Origin: Membranipora membranacea
Taxonomy: Eukaryota; Bryozoa; Gymnolaemata; Cheilostomatida; Membraniporidae
Assembly: GCA_914767715.1 (NCBI GenBank)
Contig: OU612066.1
Coordinates: forward strand, 4,345,001 to 4,409,000
DNA length: 64,000 nucleotides
Direction: 5' to 3'
The notes below the pieces were generated by a model, which made no database searches, was not told the DNA's origin, and saw nothing but the letters and a program-made list of their open reading frames with translations. The translations under genes were made by a program, and so were the position numbers. Below, in pieces: positions 37,101-49,100 of the stretch; the stretch's first letter is position 1; the number at the start of each line of letters is the position of its first letter.

Positions 37101-40100
37101 ATTTTCGGCACCAAGTTGCTCTCAGTTTGCAGGCAGGTCGGAGTCAATTGAGCCCAGTAGTCAGTAGACTGCAGCGGGATTCGAACGCTTGCACGTTAGT
37201 GGGCAGACAGGCGCTCTGACCAACTCCTATGTTAATTCTCAAAAAGATAATTATTACAGCCAGATGACTGATAAGGAAATTAGTAAAAGCTGTGATGTCT
37301 CATTCATTTTAGCAAATAAAAACTGAAAATAGGACTTCATGACTTTATGTTAGTAGATGTTTTCTCTCCATCAGGAAATTCTTTTTTGTAATGCTTTCTA
37401 GAAATGTGTACAAAATGTGTCATAATGTGCAGTATCTTCTGCCCACATGTTTGGTTATCAGGAGATAAAAAGATTGTAACTTCCTTATTTGAAATCTAAC
37501 AGGACACCGACAGCCCTGCCATTATGTTGCAAGGCATTTAGATGGGAGTTCAATGCATTGTCCAAACATGAGTACAAAAAAAGGTCACTATATATAAAGT
37601 CTATGGGTCATACACACTTTGCATAAAGCTCAACATATTATCATTTCGTTTTCAGACCTTAGCCATACATATTACTATCTCATAGGACCAGGCTCAATGT
37701 AGAGTAGTGGCAGGATTTTTTATGAGTAACGTGAAAAACAAAATATAAAGAGGTAATGGCAGGTCTGATAGAACACCTTGACTACAAAATAAAAATCCCT
37801 GATGAGTCAGATTACACTGCAAAACGCTGCTTCAATATGGGAGTTCTAAGAGAGCTACACTAGTTAAGTTTGGGATTTCAAAAGTAGAGCATTTAATCAG
37901 CTTAGAGTAGAATTTCTCTACAAAGGTAAGTTGTAATCTTTCTAACAATATGACAGGCATGTTATAAGTTATATTAGTAAATTTTAAGGAATCGAATGGA
38001 CTGGAGTGCATTGTAGGGGATGAGCTTATGGTAAAGACTTATTGAGTTAAGAGCTAGCAGCTTTTTCTTTGAGGAGATGGTCTATGAGGAGATGGTCTAT
38101 GAGGAGATGGCCTATGAGGAGATGGCCTACTCTACGCCATGCAAATTTTCTGTTCACTGTCTCAAATATCTTGTCATGTCAAACTCCCAACTCTAACATT
38201 CCAACCAATGTTCCCAGTTTCACTTTAAATTTTGTTTGTGCCAGTTTTTCAGTCAAAGGGATTATAAATTGTTTGTTTCTACTCTGCCAAAAATCATATT
38301 GTACTAAGATTATCTATAACTTGAGCAAATCTGTATGGTCTAAACACACTGCCAGCGGACGGAAGCTCAGAATCAGCCATCTCTACAAACAAACATTAGG
38401 TTGAAATCTTTAATCTTTGTTGTTGCTAAGCTTACAATTGGCGTGGTAGTGCACTATAGAATATGGTTAGCCTTAGTCTGAGCCCCCCAGACTTTTGCCG
38501 ACAGCCGCCCCCCCCGCCGATTTGTCTTTGTCTTAGTATGATTTTGCTGCTGTTTTAAGAGTTTCCAGACAGCACATTTTCAGGTTTGAGGATGGAAATA
38601 GTTATAACATTTGGTTTTAGGTGTTGGCTACTATTTCTCTGATGCTAGGATTGCAGTGTCGGGGTTGTGGAGGTAAGGGTTGTGGGTTATGGGTATAGGG
38701 TTATTGGTATAGGGTTATTGGTATAGGGTTATGGGTATAGGGTTATTGGTATAGGGTTATTGGTATAAGGTTACTTATGGGTATAGGGTTATGGGTATAG
38801 GGTTATGAGTATAGGGTTATTGGTAAATGGTTATGGGTATAGGGTTATGAGAATAGGGTTATGGGTATAGGGTTACTTATGGGTATAGGGTTATGAGTAT
38901 AGGGTTATGAGTATAGGGTTATGAGAATAGGGTTATGGGTATAGGGTTATGTGTATAGGGTTATGGGTATAGGGTTATTGGTATAGGGTTATGAGAATAG
39001 GGTTACTTATGGGTATAGGGTTATGAGTATAGGGTTATGAGTATAGGGTTATGAGTATAGGGTTATGAGAATAGGGTTATGGGTATACGGTTATGTGTAT
39101 AGGGTTATGTGTATAGGGTTATGAGTATAGGGTTATTGGTAAATGGTTATGGGTATAGGGTTATGAGAATAGGGTTACTTATGGGTATATGGTTATGGGT
39201 ATAGGGTTATGAGTATAGGGTTATGGGTATAGGGTTATGTGTATAGGGTTATGTGTATAGGGTTATGAGTATAGGGTTATGAGTATAGGGTTATGAGTAT
39301 AGGGTTATTGGTATAGGGTTATTGGTATAGGGTTATGAGTATAGGGTTATGAGTATAGGGTTATTGGTATAGGGTTATTGGTATAGGGTTATGAGTATAG
39401 GGTTATGAATATAGGGTTATTGGTATAGATAGAGTTATGTGTATAGGGTATGGGTATAGGATATGGGCATAAGATTATGGGTAAAAGGATATGGGTATAG
39501 GGTTATGGGTGTTTTATGTTTATGGATATAGGGCTATGGTTATGGGTGTAGGATAATGGGTAAAGGTATATGGATATAGAGTTATAGGTATATGGTAGTC
39601 TGAGATCTCCGGACTCTTGCCCCCGTCCTACAGCCCCCCCCCCCCCCGGCCGGGGTATAGGTATGTATAGGTACTGATGTATCTCACACACGCTTTCCTT
39701 TCTTATAGACACCCCAGCCTTAGGTAATTTTGTCCACGACTCCTTTGTGTGGATATAGTGAGGAGCCAACCTCAAAGACCAAACCATAAAGTTTGTCAAA
39801 TTTGTCTCTAGATAAGAATACAGTGCCATTCCATTTATACACAAAACTGCTGTTATTATACCCCAGTCTTAGCCTTGTCACTCGGCCACGACGGGTTTTT
39901 GCGGCCGTGGCCGCATGCCAAGGCTACCCCAGTCTCCCGTTTCCAAGTCCTTGACTGCTCACCTAATCACGCTGATTGCAATGTGTGAACCAGTTCGTTG
40001 AGTACTGCAAACTCAGACTTCGCACTGAAGGCAATCTGATTGGTGTTTTCATGGTTCGAACAACCAATCGATGCGCCCTGTGGAAATTCACCTTGATCTC

Positions 40101-43100
40101 TAAACATGGGAACCATAGACTTAATATAATAGTATATTAAGTCAATGCAGGGAACAGACACAATTCCCTAGAGAGAACTAAGAGGTTACAACTCAGTTCC
40201 ATCTAGTTCAAACTAAGGAAGCACGGTGAATGATGCTTAGATTGACTTCCCTAGGTGAAGCTTCTTGAATTTTGCGATGAATGATCACTGTTGATTGAGT
40301 ATTCAATTCGGATAATATAATATGCATCCTTCAAAATCAGAAAACTACAAGTGTACTAGTGCAACTAATAATGCACTAATAATTAAGTACGCAGATGACA
40401 CTTGCATCATAGGCTGCATAGCTAATCAATCAGATCTCAACTCCTATTTTGATGAAATCCATAGAATTGCTAAACAATGTGCTGATTTAAATCTTTTACT
40501 AAACCCTACTAAGACCCAGGAAATGATGCTATCCACCCAATATGTTAAACCTCTTACCCCTGCACTTGTTTTAAATGATACTGCTATTGCTTTTAGTGAT
40601 AAAGTTGAATATCTTGGTGTATTAGTTGACGATAAGCTGCGTTTTAATGATCATGTGCATAGTTTAGTTTCAACCGCCTCTCAAAGGATGTATGTAGTCA
40701 GGAATTTTGTATTTTTAAGCTCACTATCAAATATGCTTTTTAAAAGTTTTATTGTATCACGAATCTCCTATTGCTTACCTATTATTTTTAAAAGTTTGTA
40801 TGCTGCTGACAAGCAACGCCTGTGTAAAATTTTCAAGGACGCTATTAAGTTAGGCATTGAACATCCCGACATTCATACCATGATGGACAATCAGACACGA
40901 ACACTGGCCTTACGCTATATTCACGATGAGGATCATTTCATCGATGATTTGTTGAGTAAATGTCCATCTGGCAGATACCGTACAGTAAAACATAGAAACT
41001 CACTGCGGAGAGACTGTTTTCTGCGTCATATCACTCTCATTTTAAACGAAATACTTTTTTAGACAGAGATCTGATTTTTTATTCCAAGTGTCTTCGCTTT
41101 TTCTTGCTGATCCAAAGTGCCAGCAATTACACCGTATTTCGCGACTCATTTATTCTTTTAATAATGCTGTCAGTGATAGTAATAAAATCCATCCATCCAA
41201 CAAGGTAAGAGTGTATATTAAATGATTATGGGTGAGATTTTGACAATACATGAGATCTGTCCAGCTTGAGAACCTCGCCCACAAGGTGGTAACTCTAACC
41301 ATTATGAAATAATTTGTTGTAGATGGAGAATATTCCCTTCAGCCTGCAGGCTTTTCAGAGAGACTATCATTGTGCAGAGGGTGGAAAATTCAACCTAAAT
41401 GTTCAGATAGAGCATCTGGAAAGGTTGGCACACTACTATCACAAGAAGTTTGATACACATGAGAATTGGACAGACTGCTTGAAGGTTAGCCACATATTAT
41501 CAAGTCTGCTTGAAGTCTTTGTCAAGCGCTTGGACAAATAGGGCAACAGGATTTACAAACCAAAAAAACACATTGTGACATGGTTTATACCTGTTTAAAC
41601 TGGTTTTAGATCTTGACAGGTTTTTCTACCAAAGCAAATAAATTTTTTCTTCCATGACCAAACAATTTTCCTCATATGTGTGAATCCACAAAATCGTCCA
41701 TGCCTAATAAAGATATTTTGGTGAAGCTATGATACATAATCATTATCATCATCCGATTGTGCAACACAATGAGAGGTACGATATGACCATTGCAATATAT
41801 TTATCATTCTGTTATCTCCCTGAAACTTTTGATCACGGGACAGTTGACCGAGCTTGATTGTCTGTGATTGTTCTACTTGATATGACCAAGTCCTTGCCTA
41901 GTTTTAATCTCCAAACTGTATGTAGCTGTTATCAATCACCATGTTTCCATGTAAGTTTCGAGGTCGACCTAGATCGAGCTGAGTTGTCACCTCTTGGCTC
42001 GTTCTCGAAATATGCAGTCATTCCCATGTTAGAGCTGAGAAAAAAAAAACATCAAACAAAATCTGCCACTGCCAGGATTTGAACCCCAGCCTCCCGCCGT
42101 CAGAGTCTTTGATGCTAACCGCTCGGCCGAGAGCTCACTGTGATGCGAGCTGAAATGTGCGAGCTGAACTTTGGAGCTCAGGGGGACCTCGGACGCAGTT
42201 CCATAGCTCGAACCTAAGGCGAATTACCATAAGGTCTACTTCAAACCTACCATGGAAATGCAGTGATTACGCCATTTATGGACATTGATGATTTCATGTA
42301 ACAGAAGATATCCTCAGACAATCTAGCCGGAGATGGCGAACTGTACCATGCTCTACATTTTTCAGGGCACAGAAGCCACTTATGTTTTAGGATGGCAATC
42401 ATTATAATGATTTATTGTTTTAGGCACATTCCTTATACAACTCGGCTCTGATAAGAGGAAATGGTGTGGATGAAGAGCTACGTAACTTGATATACTCCCT
42501 ACAGCAACAGTACTGGCCGCAGCATCCAAACATGACAAGTGACAGGGTATTTCAGTTAGTGGCAGAACTAAAAGAGAATCTGCAGAGAATAAGACTGGGT
42601 GTCAAAGAGGAGGTAAGAAACGTGGCATCTGGTGGTGCTAAAGACTTCTTCAAACCAACTGAAGAAGAACTTGACGATAAATGCCTGGACGCCTTTGTTA
42701 CAACAATGCTAACGATATCGACGAGATGTAGCGAGCATATGATCAACTTCACAAGGAAGGTCATGGAAAAGAGTCTGTCAATAATGGCAGATATATGTCC
42801 CTGCCCGTTTGCAGTGGTTGCTATTGGATCATTGTCGAGAGGCGAAGCAACGCCTTACTCAGACCTCGAGTATCTTTTTCTCATCAAAGACAACAGGTCC
42901 AGAAATCTTAAATTCTTTGAGCGGTTGGCCATCACTAGCTATTTTCTTATCGGAAATTTAGGGGAAACAAAACTCTCTTACATGGACATAGAAGAATTGC
43001 GGGGCTGGTTTGATGACTGCTCTATCAATGGATTTAAGATAGATGGTTTAACAGAAGATGCTGGTAACATCCCAACTGGGAATGGACAAGGTAGTACGAA

Positions 43101-46100
43101 TCCATTTATTGTGACTCCACAAGAGATGATAGCTCGATACAAAACACTGATGGTGCAGCCAGACCACAAAAGGGCACTTCGGGGTGATCTGACTGCGATG
43201 CTGGCATACATGAGGTGTGTCTATTCAGAGGGTGACGGAGAGCAGATGCTCTCAGATCTCAAATCTAAAATGCGGGAAATCAAAGCTGATTATCACCGAA
43301 CAGTATTAAATGTACAAATGTTGGAGAACGACGTCAAGAAATACAATCTAGAACAACAATCCGATTTATCAAACAAAGGGTACACTCTCAATGTCAAAAA
43401 AGAGCTGTATCGTTTTCCGTCCATCCTTTTGTTAGACCTGGCTGTAATATATGACTGTGCAGGGGAAAGCACTTGGAAGACAATCGGCAACTTATTTCGA
43501 AACAAGAATATCTCCAAGCAAATTTGCACAAGCCTAAATTTTCTCCTTTCCTGTGCTTGCTATATACGCCTTTCTGCCTACTTCTTTCACGGCTCTCATG
43601 ATGATCGAGTGTCTGTTGCTCTGAAAACCAGCAGTGAGGTTGAGTCAGAAACATCACCTTCCACCAAGCAGCAGAGACGGTGGTTTATTCCGAACAAACT
43701 ATTCACCGTATTCTACGAGCACTTACTTCCACTGAAGCAGATGCTAACAGAGCCGCCCAATTTCAAGGAAGCTTTGGCGATGACAGATAAGTTTGACAAT
43801 CAATGGCTTATCAAAGCACAGAACCACCATTTTGTAGGAAAGCACAACAAGAGTTTATCACTTTTGAATGAAAAGTTGGGATTTCTGGCTCAAGTTGAGC
43901 CACAAAAAGCTGTTACTGAACTCAGAAAAATTGGCCAACCACTCTCCTGGGATGTAATAATTCTGATTTCAGAGGTTCTCCTAAAGTGCCATGAATACAC
44001 CGCAGCGTTACATTTTTTCAAATACCTCGAGGAAAGATATATCGGCACTTTCTTGATACAGATAGTGAAGTGCTACACAAATACAGGACAACACAGAGAA
44101 GCTTTACACGTTCTGCAAGGCATCCAGGCCACAAGAGATAGAACTGATCCTGAAATTAACTATGCATTCGGCAGGCTGTATTTCAAAGAGAAAAAATGGA
44201 GACTTGCACAACGCCATTTTGTGGATGCATTGAACGAGTACCACAGGCAAGCATCACAGGAGGTGCTCTTTGATTATTATGGCCTCCGAGTCAAAGCTTC
44301 CCCAGCTCAAGTCACCAACTCGGAACTGACTGGATACATTATGATGACCCACCGGGGACATCTAGATGTCGCTAAAATATCATATGTGTCAAGCGATATC
44401 ATTAACTGTGTACTGTACTTAGGGCGAATACTCTCTAAGCGGGGGGTTTTGAAAGAAGTTCCGACTTATTTCTTCAAGTGTAAGAATATGATTTCAATGC
44501 TATATGGTTCGGATGCTTTGGTTCCAATCCAGGCGACTGTCTTGAAAAGAATCGGAGAATCATTTAGTCGCATGAATCTCCATAAAGATGCGATGCAGTA
44601 TTACAAAGAATCTCACAGAATGCATCTTCTAATTCATGGATATGATGCCATAAACTCAGGGATGGCCTTTATTCTGTACAAACAAGCAAAATGCCTCGAC
44701 TCTCAAGGACAAAAACGTGCAGCATATGATGTCATGAAACAGGCCAATGATATGTACAGAAAGGTGAACCCGAACCACCCAAAACTTCGCAAGTGTCAAA
44801 TATTTCTGATCCGATACAAAGCAATTATACCTATAACTATAATGGTGCTTATACTGCTTTTAGCCCTTTTGAGCTTTATCATATATACAGCAGTGTTTAT
44901 GTGAAACGGATTGTCTATGTCTGTACTTGAGTATCCAGGCTGCCCTATTGCGATGTTCACCTTTATTAGTTAGTTGGTTTTTTCACCTCAGGTCAAACAT
45001 CACATTATATATTCTCTATTATGTCATACCTTCCTTCCATTTACAACTGTTACAATCATGGACAATTGAACTCCCAGATTGTCAGCAATAAATTAATTTA
45101 ACTAAATTTGATCACATTTCATATCAAAGATTAATCGTAGTAGTTTATCTTTGTTCATATTACGTTGCACGCAACACCAGATTTGACCTTGAATGCTATG
45201 TTTAGGAAGTATGGGGAGCCTGCTTTCATGAATTGCCGCAATCAATTGACCTTGAGCAATCCCATCAATGAGTCATACAATATATTATGAACCCTTTGAC
45301 TAGAAGAGTTTTTAATCGATGTTTAGGTTTGAACTAAATCTGAGATTGCAGTCTACGTCGGCAGGGGTAAAGCAGGAGTTAGTAAATTATTTATTGACTC
45401 CTGCTTTACCCCTGATGACTGTGCAGAGAAACGGTGACTGGCTGTCATAATTTTCTGTAAACCACCCCGCCTCTGAGCAGTAACCTTTCTTGTGAGTCAA
45501 ACAAAGCTCCTATACGTCTTACTATCACCTGTGCTACCAAAAAATTGTTGTTTTACTTTATTCATACCAAACCATTGTGCAAGGTATTCGCAAACACATT
45601 AGTACATACATGGTTGAAAATCCAGTTTACTTCAGGAACTTTTGTTGTTATGGATGACATGATTGACGCATAAGGATTAAATTAAAAGTTTAACTCACAG
45701 CTTGACAGTGACTGGCATGGTCCATGTATTGTAATACAGGTAGTGTTTTAACTGCTGGCTCTGGGAGTAAATCAATCAATGCTGACATAGAGAATGGCAC
45801 AGAAGGGTATTCAGTCACTGCATTCCTACAACATTAAAATAAGACACACTTGATATAAAGTTGGCTTGCTATGGTGATGCTTAGTTAGCAGTGTATGCAC
45901 CATACCTCGGATTTACTCCTTGAACAACCCGGTGTGCTTCCCATACTTGTCATGTTTACTTGTTGGCCCAGAAAGTGGACGAGTTCAATAAATTAACAAT
46001 AATGCATCAAATTTAGGCCGAGACCAAGGCTGCTGAGTGATATATTTTTTTGGAGTTGCCTTTACAGACCACAGGGGAGGAAAACTACCAGTACATAGTC

Positions 46101-49100
46101 ATGACATGTAAACATGTGGTTTGGCGGCAGTGAATTGATGGACAGTGAAAGAGAGTAATATGCTGTGCAGCATCCGGTTTGTCAAAAACTCAATAGCCGC
46201 TGCTGCCTCTACACTTAGCATTGTGTTAGCATAGTGCAGTAATAATGGCATAGTGCAGGCTAACAATAAGTAGTAACTGGAAAATGCCCTGTATGTTTCT
46301 GAGCTTAAGCAGGTTTTAGCAACTGATTTATGAAATACAACCAGGAATAACTCTCTCTAAAAGTTTGCCCAATTTAGACCAAATTTTTTCAGCATGGATG
46401 CGATGCAACCTGATATTGTTCACAGAGGACCTGGCCAGAGACTCCGTATGCCATCACCACGCTAACTGTCATAGAAAGAAATGAATGATGCATATTATCC
46501 CTAGTGGGGGTCGTACTTACGATTCATCGTCCGAGTATTTGATGTCTACGAAGGCCACAGGGCAGATCTGAGGAGGTCGAGAGGCGAGCATATCATTGTT
46601 ATCAAAGTGATAACTGTACCATTTCTTTGCCAGATAAAAGTTTTGAAAACTCCTGTAATCAAACGATACATTTTATATGTTCACGCTTCCATTTACAATA
46701 ATATCACGCTGTAATCCTCAGAAGCTATAAAGGTGAGCCAAACTTATTGAATCATCTTTGGCATCTTTGAATCATCACTCCGCTTATAGATTTGTTCAAA
46801 TGAGTTGTGCTACCACTGGGAAATACTGAGCACCAACTCATTATAATAAATAGTAAGGAATTCAACAATTCAGCATGATATCCAACAGATTGATCAAAAA
46901 CAACAATTGGGCACCAAGTACCAACACAAACGGAAATGTTTTTGTTAATTTAATTTTTGAGGCCAGACTGAAGAGGTCCAGTGTTGAATTATACATAATA
47001 TGCAAACAATTAGCATGCATTATACCTCCATTCGAAACTGGGTTGCTGGTACCATTAGAAAACTCATCTCAAATTAACGTACAAGACAATATGTCTGCAA
47101 ATGGAAAAATACCTTCTGCAACACTTTTCATCAGTGACACCATATGAAAACACACCGCAACAACACCGCAGTAATTTCTAATAAGTGCTAAACAAAAAAC
47201 TTCATCTAAACTACTCATCCAATAACCCCTCCACCAATATTGGGGACACAATATGACAAAATTCTGACAGTCGAGTTTTCTTTATGAATAGAATTTGAGA
47301 ATCGCATCAAATTGTACCATACAAATTTTGTTCTGTTCGCCATGAAGTACGGAAGAATTATTTCAGTGTGGCCCAGTATAATGGGCCTATAGTTTTCTGC
47401 TCTGAAGTCACCAAAGTGGTCCCAAATGTAGTTCTATCGGTTTATATAGTCCCATAAGAGTGAAATCATTAGACAGTTTTGTGAGAGCATTCCAGCAACA
47501 AATGATCAGCAAAACAGAACAAGCTTGATCTGGGAGGTTGTTATGAATAACTAGGGCCTACCTGTTATCAGAAGGATGAGTGCAGTAATGCCTCACTTTC
47601 GGAAATTTCAGTTAAAATAAAATCCATCATTGAACTAATGGAGAATGAATGAGAAAATTGTAAAAAAAAGGACTGTGTGGACATCTTCCAACTGTGGCCA
47701 GCACGACCAGTCACCTTTGAAACCAGACAAACAGGCGGGGGGGGGGGGGGGGGGGGTATCTCAAACTGGATCAGCTGTGATATTCCTAGTCGTGACTGAA
47801 ATATATAAATGTCTAGTATAGGATATATGTGATTGATGAATGATTTTAAAAAGCTATTATCTCTTTTGACACAGGCTTTTGAATGAACCCTCCATACACA
47901 TAACAACACCTATTTGTGAAATTAATTACATAATGCTACACATCAGGAGCCCCTACATAAATATTAGACAGACACTGAGTCTAGTGAAGCTAAATCTATG
48001 ACATTCTTTACAAACAAGTGTACTATAGCAATGACTTTAGTGTTTTACTATCTTCATCTATGTACTGAAATAACAACAATGACCAAGGAGAGCCTTATTG
48101 AAGTCAAATCAAATCCTCTCCTTGATGAAAATTCCAAATTTGATGCCAATATACCAAGAGGGATTCCAAATTCTATATTTGATCTGGAGAATTCATAATT
48201 TATGTCTTTGTCACAAGACAAAATGCAATTTTTTTCAAAAAGGCTGTAACTTGTCTGGATCAGGAATATACTTGATTTGCCTTAGTTAGCAGATTTGAGA
48301 GGGACAAGTGCCGAACATGTACGGAATAACCCAACAATACAACAGAGAGGAAGGGAGAATTTATATAGTATTTACTCAGTGGTAACGACATAGGAGTGGG
48401 GTGGGTATACTTACTCTGAAGGGGTCTCATTTCTAAAAAATATTGTGTAATAACAATACGAGTAATACATAAATAAAAAAATGTCCAAGGCTGTCACTCA
48501 AGCTGCTCCTAGACAAAACAGGCTGCAACGACTACATCATAATAGTAATAATTATAATATTACTATGAGGATGACACAAAGCACACACAGATTTCCTACT
48601 ATAGGGGTTTCAGATTCGTATAGAGGTACTTACTTTGCACCAGACCTAGAGATGTTGATGTGTGTATCAAACATGTAAGTGGGCTCTCTCTTCAGCTTCT
48701 CATTAATCTCATCTCTCTCCTCCATTAGCTTACCTCTACCCTATAGTACATACATGCATACACATACACCCATCACATGGCCGCATAGAGAGAAACTGGT
48801 CATGGCAAACGCACATTACTGTTAATAACCAACCTAGCCGTGTTATGTGTACCATGACTTAGGTGTTTATAACAAGTTACAAACATTTACAAACCTGAAA
48901 CCAAAGTTCATCTGTCAAGTCAAGCAATATCTTAAATAGTGTGTTTCAAAGGCAAATCAAACTAAAACGCGCAATTCAAACTACCACTGCCCAACGCCAG
49001 GTCCTTTCTTTATGTTTATCTGGCACTAGCAAGGAGAGAGGATTATAAATTTATCTTGGTATCTTGTGAGCATATCAAGCAGGCAGTAGGTCACTGATAT

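Larger units (their letters stand above)
34151..45698 (-). other. Intron 7 of the giant gene, 11.5 kb, repeat-rich and hosting another gene
   Basis: Bounded by donor GTGAGT at 45698 and acceptor TTTTAG at 34151. It contains, on the plus strand, the nucleotidyltransferase gene (41323-44904) and a LINE fragment. It also holds several tRNA-derived SINE pieces and a G-rich minisatellite. Other open frames (35423-35915, 36066-36320) are short and show no family signal. Confidence 0.65.

Noticed and set aside
38640-39600. Chromosome end or telomere
   Set aside because: The repeats are degenerate, limited to about 1 kb, and unique gene sequence continues on both sides.
38640-39600. CRISPR-like array
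   Set aside because: Units are contiguous without spacers and the genome is animal.
40322-41062. Active retrotransposon or host gene
   Set aside because: Only the palm and thumb part of a reverse transcriptase remains. No fingers, endonuclease or ORF1 is present, so it is a truncated insertion.
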